A stretch of 39,730 nt of DNA from Modestobacter altitudinis (lineage in GTDB: Bacteria > Actinomycetota > Actinomycetes > Mycobacteriales > Geodermatophilaceae): the NCBI RefSeq assembly GCF_005930475.1, contig NZ_SJEW01000046.1, positions 1-39,730 of the forward strand, read 5' to 3'. Below are positions 1 to 7,577 of the stretch, one piece after another. The first letter of the stretch is position 1; each line of letters starts with the position of its first letter. Under the pieces are notes generated by a model that was not told the DNA's origin, did not search any database, and was given only the letters and a program-made list of their open reading frames with translations. Made by a program: the position numbers and the translations under genes.

Positions 1-90
1 GCGCGGGGCAGCACTGGCCCGGTCCGACGTCGCCGGCCGGCCCAGGATCGCTGGTCGGCCGCTGCGAGCGTACACAGACCGGGGACGTCC

Positions 91-120
91 GCGACATGTC
101 GACCTGATGTCGCACATGTC
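91..120. promoter_or_regulatory. Operator-like inverted and direct repeats at left edge
   Basis: A 7-bp inverted repeat (GCGACAT, 91-97; ATGTCGC, 107-113) with a 9-bp spacer overlaps two ACATGTC copies (94-100 and 114-120) that are 20 bp, about two helical turns, apart. A possible -10 (TACGCT on the minus strand, 67-72) lies to its left. This would suit a regulated promoter for a leftward gene beyond the window, but that gene is not visible. No other gene is seen in bases 1-154. Confidence 0.3.
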
Positions 121-123
121 TCT

Positions 124-153
124 CCCCGGCACGCCGTCCAGGGCTCGCCGGGG
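124..153 (-). terminator. Hairpin after lgt
   Basis: A perfect 7-bp stem (CCCCGGC 124-130 with GCCGGGG 147-153) encloses a 16-nt loop and begins two bases past the lgt stop codon. There is no T-run, which is common for high-GC actinobacterial terminators, so termination is inferred from position and structure. Confidence 0.4.
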
Positions 154-154
154 G

Positions 155-1144
155 TCAGCCCCCGGCCGGACGGTCACCCTCGTCGGGAGGCGTCCGCCGG
201 CCGGCAGCGCCGTCGGCCGGCGTCTCCACCGGGTGCCCACCGGACGGCTCGGTCGACGGGTCGGCGCCGGCGCCGTCCTCGCGGGCACCGGCCTCCTCCG
301 CGCCGCGGGTGATGACCTCGCGGGGGCGCCCGCGCTGGGCGACGAGGTAGGCCACCGCCAGCAGGCCGACGACGATCGAGGTGAACACGTTGAGCCGGAC
401 GCCGAAGAAGTGCTCGGCGGTGTCGATCCGCAGCGTCTCGATCCACAGCCGGCCCACGCAGTAGGCGGCCACGTAGAGCGCGAACGCCCGGCCGTGCGAG
501 AGCCGGAAGCGGCGGTCGGCCCAGATGACCAGCAGCGCGACGCCGACGTCCCACAGCAGCTCGTACAGGAAGGTGGGCTGGAAGGTGCCCAGCACCTCGG
601 CTCGGCCGTCAGCACCGGTGAGCGCCCGGCCCGCCGAGGAGTCCCACTGGTGGATGGTCAGCCCCCACGGGAGGTCGGTGGCCCTGCCGTAGAGCTCGTT
701 GTTGAACCAGTTGCCCAGCCGGCCGATCGCCTGGGCGAGCACGATCCCCGGGGCGAGCGCGTCGGCGAAGGCCGGCAGCGGGATGCGCCGGCGGCGGCAG
801 CCGATCCAGGCGCCCACGCCGCCCAGGGCGATGGCGCCCCAGATGCCCAGGCCGCCCTCCCAGATGGCCAGGGCCCGGATCGGGTCCCCGCCCTCGCCGA
901 AGTAGGGCTCCGGGGTGGTGAGCACGTGGTAGATCCGGCCGCCGATGATCCCGAAGGGCACCATCCAGACGGCGATGTCCAGCACGTCGCCGGGGGCACC
1001 GCCGCGGGCGACCCAGCGGCGGTTCCCCAGCCAGCAGGCCACCACGATGCCGGCGATGATGCACAGCGCGTAGCCGCGCAGCGGGAAGGGGCCGAGCTCC
1101 CAGACCCCCTGGGTCGGGCTCGGGATCGCGGCGAGCACGGTCAT
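155..1144 (-). CDS. lgt: Phosphatidylglycerol-prolipoprotein diacylglyceryl transferase (Lgt)
   Basis: Integral membrane enzyme that transfers diacylglycerol from phosphatidylglycerol to the lipobox cysteine of prolipoproteins, the first step of lipoprotein maturation. The 329-residue product has several hydrophobic helices and the family signature GRLGNWFNNE at residues 141-150. From about residue 269 it carries a hydrophilic Gly/Asp/Glu/Pro-rich cytoplasmic tail of about 60 residues; variable tails are common in actinobacterial Lgt. The ATG start overlaps the trpA stop by four bases (ATGA), so translation is probably coupled to trpA. lgt directly after trpA is a conserved actinobacterial arrangement. 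lspA, the next enzyme in the pathway, lies near the other end of this window. Confidence 0.95.
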   Translation of the reverse strand: MTVLAAIPSPTQGVWELGPFPLRGYALCIIAGIVVACWLGNRRWVARGGAPGDVLDIAVWMVPFGIIGGRIYHVLTTPEPYFGEGGDPIRALAIWEGGLGIWGAIALGGVGAWIGCRRRRIPLPAFADALAPGIVLAQAIGRLGNWFNNELYGRATDLPWGLTIHQWDSSAGRALTGADGRAEVLGTFQPTFLYELLWDVGVALLVIWADRRFRLSHGRAFALYVAAYCVGRLWIETLRIDTAEHFFGVRLNVFTSIVVGLLAVAYLVAQRGRPREVITRGAEEAGAREDGAGADPSTEPSGGHPVETPADGAAGRRTPPDEGDRPAGG

Positions 1145-1938
1145 GTGCGCACCTTCGCACGCCGGACGCCCGCCGCGAGCTCCGCGGACAGGACACGCAC
1201 GCCGTCCGCGCCCTCGCCGGCGAGCAGGGCCCGCACGTAGGCCGAACCGACGATGACCCCGTCGGCGAAGGCCGCGACCTCCGCGGCCTGGTCCCCGCTG
1301 GAGACACCGAGCCCCACGCAGACGGCGGTGTCGGTGACCGAGCGGGTCCGGGCGACCAGCCGCTCGGCGGCGTCGCCGACGGTGGCCCGCGTACCGGTGA
1401 CCCCCATGGTGGAGGCTGCGTAGACGAAGCCGCGCGAGGCCGCGGCGGTGGCGGCCAGCCGGGCGTCGGTCGAGCTCGGGGCGACCAGGAACACCCGGTC
1501 CAGGCCGGTGCGCTCGGTGGCGGCCAGCCAGGTCGAGGCCTCGTCGGGGATCAGGTCGGGGGTGATCGCGCCCGCTCCCCCGGCGGCGGCCAGGTCGTCG
1601 GCGAACCGGTCGACGCCGTAGCGCTCGATCGGGTTCCAGTAGCTCATCACCACCGGGACGGCGCCGGCGGCGGCGACCGCCTCGACGGCCCGCAGCACGT
1701 CCCGCATGCCCACGCCGGCCCGGACGGCGACGTCCACCGCCTCCTGGATCACCGGCCCGTCCATGCCGGGGTCGGAGTACGGGACGCCGACCTCGACGAC
1801 GTCCGCCCCACCCTCGACGGCAGCGACCATGGCGGCGATCGAGGTGTCGACGTCGGGGTAGCCGACCGGGAGGTAGGCGATCAGCGCCGCCCGGCCCTCC
1901 CCCTTGGCGGCCGCGATGGCCGTCTCCAGGGCGCTCAC
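1141..1938 (-). CDS. trpA: Tryptophan synthase alpha subunit
   Basis: Cleaves indole-3-glycerol phosphate to indole and glyceraldehyde 3-phosphate; indole passes through a tunnel to TrpB in the alpha2beta2 complex. The 265-residue TIM barrel is normal length. The catalytic Glu49 (in [11 protein letters not shown]) and Asp60 (in GMDGPVIQ) are present, at the same numbers as in the E. coli enzyme. The start overlaps the trpB stop by four bases (ATGA), and the end overlaps the lgt start in the same way, so trpB-trpA-lgt form one tightly coupled unit. Nothing in it appears broken. Confidence 0.97.
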   Translation of the reverse strand: MSALETAIAAAKGEGRAALIAYLPVGYPDVDTSIAAMVAAVEGGADVVEVGVPYSDPGMDGPVIQEAVDVAVRAGVGMRDVLRAVEAVAAAGAVPVVMSYWNPIERYGVDRFADDLAAAGGAGAITPDLIPDEASTWLAATERTGLDRVFLVAPSSTDARLAATAAASRGFVYAASTMGVTGTRATVGDAAERLVARTRSVTDTAVCVGLGVSSGDQAAEVAAFADGVIVGSAYVRALLAGEGADGVRVLSAELAAGVRRAKVRT

Positions 1939-3326
1939 GCCTGCTCCCCAGCGTCCTGACCGGCGACGGCCTCGTCATTGGTGACCGCGCCCTCGGTGGG
2001 CTGCTGGTCCTCGTCCAGCCCCGGGCCGGGCTCGGCGCCGCGGCCGGCCTCGACGGCCCGCTCGTCGGAGTCGGTCGGCGCGGTGTGCTCCCCCAGGCCG
2101 AACCAGGCGCTCGCCGTCTCGACGTCCTTGTCGCCGCGGCCGGAGAGGTTGACCAGCAGCAGCGAGTCCGGGCCGAGCTCCCGGCCGACCACCATCGCCC
2201 CGGCAAGGGCGTGCGCGGACTCGATCGCCGGGATGATGCCCTCGGTGCGGCAGAGCAGCGCGAAGGCCTCCATCGCCTCGGCGTCGGTGACCGGCCGGTA
2301 CTCCGCGCGCCCCATGTCGTGCAGGAAGGCGTGCTCGGGGCCGACGCCCGGGTAGTCCAGGCCGGCCGAGATGGAGTGCGACTCGATGGTCTGCCCGTTG
2401 TCGTCCTGCAGCAGGTAGGACCGCGCGCCGTGCAGCACCCCGGGGTCGCCGCCGGTGATCGTGGCCGCGTGCCGGCCGGTGTCCACGCCGTCCCCGCCGG
2501 CCTCCAGGCCGACCAGCCGGACGCCGTCGTCGGGCACGAAGGCGGTGAAGATGCCGATGGCGTTGGACCCGCCTCCGACGCAGGCCAGGACGACGTCGGG
2601 CAACCGGCCCTCCCGCTCGAGGACCTGCCCGCGGGCCTCGTCGCCGATCACCCGCTGGAAGTCGCGGACCATCGCCGGGAAGGGGTGCGGGCCGGCGACG
2701 GTGCCGAAGACGTAGTTGGTCGTCTCCACGTTGGTCACCCAGTCGCGGAACGCCTCGTTGATGGCGTCCTTGAGGGTGCGGGACCCGGTCGTGACCGGGA
2801 TGACCTCAGCGCCCAGCAGCCGCATCCGGGCGACGTTGAGGGCCTGCCGGCGGGTGTCCTCCTCGCCCATGTAGACGGTGCAGGACAGCCCCATGAGCGC
2901 CGCGGCGGTCGCCGTCGCCACCCCGTGCTGCCCGGCGCCGGTCTCGGCGATCACCCGGGTCTTGCCGATCCGCTTGGTGAGCAGCGCCTGACCCAGCACG
3001 TTGTTGATCTTGTGGGAGCCGGTGTGGTTGAGGTCCTCGCGCTTGAGCAGCACCCGGGCCCCGCCGCAGTGCTCGGCGAACCTGGCCACCTCGGTGACCG
3101 GGCTCGGCCGACCGGTGTAGTCCCGCTGCAGCCGGCCGAACTCCGCGATGAACTCGGGGTCCACCCGCATCGCCTCGTAGGCCTCGGTGAGCTCGTCCAG
3201 CGCGGCGACCAGCGCCTCGGGGACGAACCGGCCGCCGTAGACGCCGAAGTGCCCGGTCGCGTCCGGCCACTCCGGGCGCGCGGGGAGGTCGCGGACGTCA
3301 GGGGCGGCGGGGTGGAGGGCGGTCAC
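1935..3326 (-). CDS. trpB: Tryptophan synthase beta subunit with acidic C-terminal tail
   Basis: PLP enzyme that condenses indole with serine to give tryptophan. Lys106 in SHKINN is the Schiff-base lysine, and the glycine-rich GGGSNAIG near residue 250 binds the PLP phosphate. The conserved fold ends at about residue 411 ([17 protein letters not shown]). A further 52 residues rich in Asp, Glu, Gly and Pro follow, making the protein longer than the usual 390-420 residues. The GTG start at 3326 has a TAGTCT box six bases upstream and no Shine-Dalgarno sequence, so the message may be leaderless. A strong hairpin separates it from trpC. Confidence 0.96.
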   Translation of the reverse strand: MTALHPAAPDVRDLPARPEWPDATGHFGVYGGRFVPEALVAALDELTEAYEAMRVDPEFIAEFGRLQRDYTGRPSPVTEVARFAEHCGGARVLLKREDLNHTGSHKINNVLGQALLTKRIGKTRVIAETGAGQHGVATATAAALMGLSCTVYMGEEDTRRQALNVARMRLLGAEVIPVTTGSRTLKDAINEAFRDWVTNVETTNYVFGTVAGPHPFPAMVRDFQRVIGDEARGQVLEREGRLPDVVLACVGGGSNAIGIFTAFVPDDGVRLVGLEAGGDGVDTGRHAATITGGDPGVLHGARSYLLQDDNGQTIESHSISAGLDYPGVGPEHAFLHDMGRAEYRPVTDAEAMEAFALLCRTEGIIPAIESAHALAGAMVVGRELGPDSLLLVNLSGRGDKDVETASAWFGLGEHTAPTDSDERAVEAGRGAEPGPGLDEDQQPTEGAVTNDEAVAGQDAGEQA

Positions 3327-3332
3327 GCGTCA

Positions 3333-3338
3333 AGACTA
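3333..3338 (-). promoter_or_regulatory. -10 box of trpB, leaderless type
   Basis: TAGTCT on the minus strand lies six bases before the trpB GTG, with no ribosome binding site between them. Transcription would begin at or next to the start codon. I see no good -35 hexamer. Confidence 0.5.
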
Positions 3339-3355
3339 GGACCGCCTCCACCCTC

Positions 3356-3411
3356 GGCCCTCCTGCAGGGGCCCGCCGCTAGCTCGCGAGTGGCGGGGGG
3401 CAAGGGTCCTT
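3356..3411 (-). repeat. Palindromic hairpin element, copy 1 (after trpC)
   Basis: This inverted-repeat element begins about five bases past the trpC stop. Its inner stem is CCCGCC (3372-3377) with GGCGGG (3392-3397), and its outer arms are imperfect. It matches the element at 30059-30115 at most positions, with the same 20-bp offset between inner arms. The position fits a transcription terminator between trpC and trpB. Confidence 0.65.
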
Positions 3412-3415
3412 CCCC

Positions 3416-4225
3416 TCAGCGGGCGGCGCGCGGGGTCGCCGGGTGGGACCCGGCCGTGACCAGGTCGGCGACCGCCTGGCGCGGGTCGCCGGCGGTCACC
3501 AGGCCCTCGCCGACCAGGACGGCGTCCGCCCCGGCGCCGGCATAGCTGATCAGGTCGTGCGGGCCGCGGACGCCGGACTCGGCGACCTTGACCACGCCGC
3601 TGGGCAGCCCGGGGGCGATCCGCTCGAAGGTGCTGCGGTCGACGTCCAGCGTGGTGAGGTCGCGGGCGTTGACCCCGATCACCGAGGCCCCGGCCGACAG
3701 GGCCCGGTCGGCCTCGGCCTCGTCGTGCACCTCGACCAGCGCGGTCATGCCGAGGGACTCGACCCGCTCCAGCAGTCCGGTGAGCGTGTTCTGGTCCAGC
3801 GCGGCCACGATCAGCAGCACCACGTCGGCGCCGTGCGCCCGCGCCTCGTGCACCTGGTAGCTGCTGACCACGAAGTCCTTGCAGAGCACCGGCACGTCGA
3901 CCGCGGCGCGGACGGCGGCCAGGTCGGCGTGCGAGCCACCGAACCGGCGCCCCTCGGTGAGCACGCTGATCACCCGGGCGCCGCCGGCGGAGTACTGGGC
4001 GGCGAGCGCTGCGGGGTCGGTGATCTCGGCCAGCGAGCCCTTGCTGGGGCTGCGCCGCTTCACCTCGGCGATGACCCCGACACCGGGTGCGCGGAGCGCG
4101 GCGAGGGCGTCCAGGGCGGGCCGGGCGTCGCGCGCGGCGGCCTGCACGTCGGCCAGCGGCACGGCGGCCTGCCGGGCGGCGACGTCGTCACGGACGCCGT
4201 CCAGGATGTCGTCGAGGACGCTCAC
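3416..4225 (-). CDS. trpC: Indole-3-glycerol phosphate synthase
   Basis: Closes the indole ring of 1-(2-carboxyphenylamino)-1-deoxyribulose 5-phosphate with loss of CO2 and water. The 269-residue TIM barrel carries the family signature [12 protein letters not shown] around residues 52-63. I chose the GTG at 4225 because AGGAGGG lies just upstream; an in-frame GTG at 4243 would add six residues but lacks such a site. The start overlaps the stop of an 11-codon upstream ORF (GTGA), which suggests translational coupling. A TAGAGT box and a hairpin lie in the leader. It is monofunctional: TrpF activity must come from PriA (19227-19958). Confidence 0.95.
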   Translation of the reverse strand: MSVLDDILDGVRDDVAARQAAVPLADVQAAARDARPALDALAALRAPGVGVIAEVKRRSPSKGSLAEITDPAALAAQYSAGGARVISVLTEGRRFGGSHADLAAVRAAVDVPVLCKDFVVSSYQVHEARAHGADVVLLIVAALDQNTLTGLLERVESLGMTALVEVHDEAEADRALSAGASVIGVNARDLTTLDVDRSTFERIAPGLPSGVVKVAESGVRGPHDLISYAGAGADAVLVGEGLVTAGDPRQAVADLVTAGSHPATPRAAR

Positions 4226-4257
4226 GAACCCTCCTCGAACCACTCAGCATGTGTCAT
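4222..4257 (-). CDS. Putative 11-residue leader peptide upstream of trpC
   Basis: An ATG at 4257 opens a short frame reading [11 protein letters not shown]. Its TGA stop overlaps the trpC GTG start as GTGA. A GAGGGG motif eight bases upstream could act as its ribosome binding site, and the trpC Shine-Dalgarno lies inside it. It has one Trp codon and one His codon. No function is known to me. It may couple or tune trpC translation, but a chance frame in GC-rich DNA is possible. Confidence 0.4.
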   Translation of the reverse strand: MTHAEWFEEGS

Positions 4258-4268
4258 GACCGCGTCCC

Positions 4269-4298
4269 CTCACCACTCGGATCGGTGAGATCACTCTA
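4269..4298 (-). promoter_or_regulatory. trpC promoter and leader hairpin
   Basis: TAGAGT (4293-4298, minus strand) fits an actinobacterial -10. Just downstream, CTCACC and GGTGAG (4284-4289 with 4269-4274) form a perfect 6-bp stem with a 9-nt loop at the 5' end of the presumed leader. No clear -35 is visible. The stem precedes the short leader ORF. Confidence 0.4.
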
Positions 4299-4325
4299 GA
4301 GACGTACCGGTCCGGTTCCCCCCGG

Positions 4326-4348
4326 GGGTCGGGGAGCCCACCCGACCC
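4326..4348 (-). terminator. Hairpin after the Trp-associated membrane protein gene
   Basis: A perfect 8-bp stem (GGGTCGGG 4326-4333 with CCCGACCC 4341-4348) and a 7-nt loop begin eight bases past the stop codon of the preceding gene. No T-run follows. It separates the trpE unit from trpC. Confidence 0.5.
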
Positions 4349-4356
4349 GCCGCGCG

Positions 4357-4986
4357 TCAGACTGTCGGGTCGTCGCCGCGGTCCAGGGCCTTCCACGCCG
4401 CCTGGTGCCTGTCCTCGGGCGACTCCGGCCGGCGGGTCCGGGCCGGTGCGGGGCTCGTCCGGGTCGGGGCACCGGTGCGCTCGTAGCGGCGGGCCATGCC
4501 CGGCCAGGAGCGCCCGCGCAGCACGACCAGCACCCCGGCGAGGACGGCGAGCACACCGGCGACGAGCGCGAGGGCGGCCCAGCCGACGACCGGGTCGCTG
4601 GTCACCTGCGCGCGGCCCAGGCCCACGGCGGAGGTGACGTCGGTGGCGTCCAGGTCCAGCCCGCCGGTGACCCCGCGCAGGCCCGACCACCCCAGGACTC
4701 CCCCGGCGACCGCGACGACCAGCCCGACGGCGAGCCGGCCGGCACCGCGGACGGCGATGACCGCGACCGCGGCGGCGAGCAGCAGCAGACCGCAGGCACC
4801 GACCAGCGGGGCGGCCTGGCTGCCGCTGAGCACCTCCGACGTCGGCGGCAGCGGCGCCTCGCGGGTGATCGTCACGTCCGCCCACGGCTGGGAGGACGAC
4901 GAGAGCGCCAGCGCCCCGGCGAGCGCGGACAGCAGCACCGCGACGGTGAGCTCCCGCCGTGTCGAGGGCTCGCTCACCGTGCTCAC
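4357..4986 (-). CDS. Trp biosynthesis-associated membrane protein
   Basis: This 209-residue protein belongs to the actinobacterial family found beside trpE and trpC (TIGR02234/Trp_oprn_chp). It has an N-terminal helix (about residues 13-30), a pair of helices around 62-100, and one around 135-160, then a basic, proline-rich cytoplasmic tail ending in the typical AAWKALDRGDDPTV motif. The GTG start overlaps the trpE stop (GTGA), so it is co-translated with anthranilate synthase. Its role is unknown; operon membership is the only hint of a link to tryptophan. A hairpin terminator follows. Confidence 0.85.
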   Translation of the reverse strand: MSTVSEPSTRRELTVAVLLSALAGALALSSSSQPWADVTITREAPLPPTSEVLSGSQAAPLVGACGLLLLAAAVAVIAVRGAGRLAVGLVVAVAGGVLGWSGLRGVTGGLDLDATDVTSAVGLGRAQVTSDPVVGWAALALVAGVLAVLAGVLVVLRGRSWPGMARRYERTGAPTRTSPAPARTRRPESPEDRHQAAWKALDRGDDPTV

Positions 4987-6488
4987 CGGAGCTCCCGCAG
5001 CCCCTCCGCCGTGGCGATCGCGGTCAGCACGGCCCGGGCCTTGTGCCGGGTCTCCGCCTCCTCGGTCGCCGGGTCGCTGTCGGCGACGACCCCGGCGCCG
5101 GCCTGCACGTACGCCCGACCGTCGTGCAGCACCGCGGTGCGGATGGCGATCGCCATGTCCATGTCGCCGCTGGCGTCGACGTAGCCGACGGTGCCGGCGT
5201 ACAGCGCGCGGCGGGTCGGCTCCAGGGACTCGATGACCTCCATCGCCCGCGGCTTGGGGGCCCCGGAGACGGTGCCGGCCGGGAACGTGGCGTCGAAGAC
5301 GTCGAGCGCGTCACGGCCGGGCTCGAGCTGACCGCCGACGGTGGAGACCAGGTGCATGACGTGGCTGTACCGCTCGACCCGCATGAAGTCGGCGACCTCC
5401 ACGGTGCCCGGCACGCTGACCCGGCCGAGGTCGTTGCGGGCCAGGTCCACCAGCATCACGTGCTCGGCCCGCTCCTTGGGGTCGGCGAGCAGCTCCTCGG
5501 TGAGCCGGACGTCGTCCTCCGGCGTCGCACCGCGGGGTCGGGTGCCGGCCGGCGGGTGGACCACGGCCCGGTCACCGGTGACCGTGACCAGCGCCTCCGG
5601 GGAGGAGCCGACGACGTCGAACGGGGACTCCCGGCCGGCGAAGCGCAGCAGGTACATGTACGGCGAGGGGTTGGTGGCGCGCAGCACCCGGTAGAGGTCG
5701 AGCGCGTCGACCGCCGTCTCGAGCTCGAAGCGCTGGCTGAGCACGGTCTGGAAGACGTCGCCGGCGCGGACGTGCTCGCGCACCCGCTCGACGCCGTCCT
5801 CGAACACCCCGGGCGCCATGTTGCTGGTGACCGGCGGGACCGCGGCAGCCGACACGGTGGCCACCGCGGGCGGCGCGGCCTTGGTCAGGTCGGCGGCCAT
5901 CGCGTCCAGCCGGGTGACCGCGTCGTCGTACCCGTCGGCTCCCCGGCCGACCACGTTGGCGATGAGCAGCACGGTGCCGTCGGTGTGGTCGAGCACGGCC
6001 AGGTCGGTGACCAGCATCAGCGCCAGCTCGGGCATGCCGAGGTCGTCGGTCGCGGTCTGCGGCAGCCGCTCGAGCCGGCGGACGACGTCGTAGCCGAGGT
6101 AGCCGACCAGTCCTCCGGTCAGCGGCGGGAGCCCGGCCGTCCGCGGCGAGCGCAGCCGGCGGGCCAGCGTGCGGACGGCGGCCAGCGGGTCCGCGGGGAG
6201 GTCGTCGGTCAGCCCGGGCAGGGCGTCGCCGAGCCACACCGTCGTCCCGTCCCGCTCGGTCAGCACCCCGGCGCTGCGCACGCCGACGAAGCTGTACCGC
6301 GACCACTGCTTGCCCTGCTCGGCGGACTCCAGCAACACCGTGCCGGGCCGGTTCCCGGCCAGCTTGCGGTAGATGCCGACGGCGGTCTCGCTGTCGGCCA
6401 GCAGCCGGCGGGTGACCGGGACGACGGCGGCGTCGAGGGCGCCGAACTCCTCACGGGTCGGGGTGGTGGCACCCAGCTCCAGGCTCAC
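4983..6488 (-). CDS. trpE: Anthranilate synthase component I
   Basis: Converts chorismate and ammonia to anthranilate, the committed step of tryptophan synthesis; the glutaminase partner TrpG is not in this window. The product is 501 residues. The LLES motif at 52-55 is the tryptophan feedback site of this family. The chorismate-binding domain fills the C-terminal half, with [11 protein letters not shown] and [12 protein letters not shown] visible. The GTG start overlaps the hisI stop by four bases (GTGA), so a histidine gene and a tryptophan gene are translationally coupled. The next gene downstream overlaps in the same way. Confidence 0.96.
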   Translation of the reverse strand: MSLELGATTPTREEFGALDAAVVPVTRRLLADSETAVGIYRKLAGNRPGTVLLESAEQGKQWSRYSFVGVRSAGVLTERDGTTVWLGDALPGLTDDLPADPLAAVRTLARRLRSPRTAGLPPLTGGLVGYLGYDVVRRLERLPQTATDDLGMPELALMLVTDLAVLDHTDGTVLLIANVVGRGADGYDDAVTRLDAMAADLTKAAPPAVATVSAAAVPPVTSNMAPGVFEDGVERVREHVRAGDVFQTVLSQRFELETAVDALDLYRVLRATNPSPYMYLLRFAGRESPFDVVGSSPEALVTVTGDRAVVHPPAGTRPRGATPEDDVRLTEELLADPKERAEHVMLVDLARNDLGRVSVPGTVEVADFMRVERYSHVMHLVSTVGGQLEPGRDALDVFDATFPAGTVSGAPKPRAMEVIESLEPTRRALYAGTVGYVDASGDMDMAIAIRTAVLHDGRAYVQAGAGVVADSDPATEEAETRHKARAVLTAIATAEGLRELR

Positions 6489-6859
6489 GCCGGGGCCCCG
6501 GCGACCGCGGGCAGCGGGCGGTGGAAGCAGCTGCGCTCGCCGGTGTGGCAGGCCGGTCCCTCCTGGTCGACCCGCAGCAGCAGGGCGTCGCCGTCGCAGT
6601 CCAGCCGGACGTCGCGCACCCACTGCCGGTGCCCGGAGGTCTCCCCCTTCACCCAGTACTCCTCCCGGCTGCGGGACCAGTAGGTGGCCCGGCCGGTGGT
6701 CAGGGTGCGGCGCAGCGCCTCGTCGTCCATCCAGGCGACCATGAGCACCTCGCCGGTGTCGTGCTGCTGGACCACGGCGGCGACCAGCCCGGCCGGGTCA
6801 CGGTGCAGCAGCGCGGCGACCGCCGGGTCGAGCTCGGTGTCGGGAGCGGGGGCGGACAT
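6485..6859 (-). CDS. hisI: Phosphoribosyl-AMP cyclohydrolase
   Basis: Zinc enzyme that opens the adenine ring of phosphoribosyl-AMP, the third step of histidine synthesis. At 124 residues it is monofunctional, with no HisE domain. The metal and active-site residues are present: Asp87-Cys88-Asp89 in RLDCDGD, and Cys104 and Cys111 in [12 protein letters not shown]. The ATG at 6859 gives the family N-terminus; a GACGAT box lies six bases upstream and there is no clear Shine-Dalgarno, so it may be leaderless. It overlaps trpE by four bases and is about 11 kb from hisF, its usual neighbour. Confidence 0.96.
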   Translation of the reverse strand: MSAPAPDTELDPAVAALLHRDPAGLVAAVVQQHDTGEVLMVAWMDDEALRRTLTTGRATYWSRSREEYWVKGETSGHRQWVRDVRLDCDGDALLLRVDQEGPACHTGERSCFHRPLPAVAGAPA

Positions 6860-6893
6860 GCCCCGATCGTCCCACCCGGCCGGTCCGCCCCGG

Positions 6894-7577
6894 TCAGCCG
6901 CCCGCGTCCGGACCGCCGTCCGCTGCGGGGCCTGGACGCCGCGCGGCCCGGGCACGGGCGTCGGGCAGGACGAGCAGCCCACCGGCGACGAGGGCCAGCG
7001 CGCCGTAGAGCACGGGCAGCACGGCGACGCTGCCGTTGACCGTCGACGGCGCGATGCTGACCAGCACGACCAGCCAGTAGACGCTCATCGCCAGCTGCGC
7101 GGCCGCCGCGACCAGCAGCCAGCGGCGGTCCCCGCCCAGCGCCCGCACGCCGCCGACGACGAGCAGCGCGGCGAGCGCGAGCTGGACGACCGCCACCCAG
7201 GTGCCGACGCCGGACCCCGGGCCGCGGGACAGGCTGAGCAGCGCGCTGAAGGCCATCGCGTACACGGTGCCCAGCAGCACCAGCAGCGTGGAGGCGAAGG
7301 CGATCACCGCGGCGGCGATGACCGAGCCCGGGAGCTGCGGCGGGCGGGGCGCCCAGCCCCAGCCCGGCGGCGGGTACCCGGGCGCCGCGTACGGCGGCGG
7401 TCCCCAGGAGGGCGGGGTGCCGAACTGCGGCGGGTACGGGCCGGCCGGGTACTGCGGGCCCAGGTACTGGGGGCTCCCGTACTGCGGGTTCCCGTACTGC
7501 GGGTCCCCGTACTGAGAGCCCGGGTACTGGGGCGGGCCGGCGTAGGGCGGGGCGGCGTCCCACTCGGGTGTGGTCAC
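6894..7577 (-). CDS. Pro/Tyr-rich N-terminal, four-helix membrane protein
   Basis: This 227-residue protein begins with about 80 residues rich in Pro, Tyr, Gly and Gln, including five-residue PQY-type repeats. Four hydrophobic helices follow (roughly 85-112, 123-147, 150-175, 182-203), then a short basic tail. The layout resembles actinobacterial membrane proteins with disordered cytoplasmic N-termini; I do not recognise a named family. The GTG start overlaps the stop of the FAD dehydrogenase gene (GTGA), so the two are co-translated. hisI begins 34 bases downstream and may be read through from it. Function unknown. Confidence 0.8.
   Translation of the reverse strand: MTTPEWDAAPPYAGPPQYPGSQYGDPQYGNPQYGSPQYLGPQYPAGPYPPQFGTPPSWGPPPYAAPGYPPPGWGWAPRPPQLPGSVIAAAVIAFASTLLVLLGTVYAMAFSALLSLSRGPGSGVGTWVAVVQLALAALLVVGGVRALGGDRRWLLVAAAAQLAMSVYWLVVLVSIAPSTVNGSVAVLPVLYGALALVAGGLLVLPDARARAARRPGPAADGGPDAGG
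7449..7538. repeat. 15-bp tandem repeat coding for PQY motifs
   Basis: GTACTG recurs at exactly 15-bp steps from 7449 (7449, 7464, 7479, 7494, 7509, 7524). It encodes a five-residue repeat of the type PQYGx on the minus strand. The bases between vary, so it is a degenerate minisatellite that may differ in copy number between strains. Confidence 0.8.

Noticed and set aside
155..2206. Single 683-codon frame spanning trpA and lgt
   Set aside because: Only its last 329 codons are the real lgt; the upstream part is low-complexity shadow of trpA. The ATGA overlap fixes the true start at 1144.
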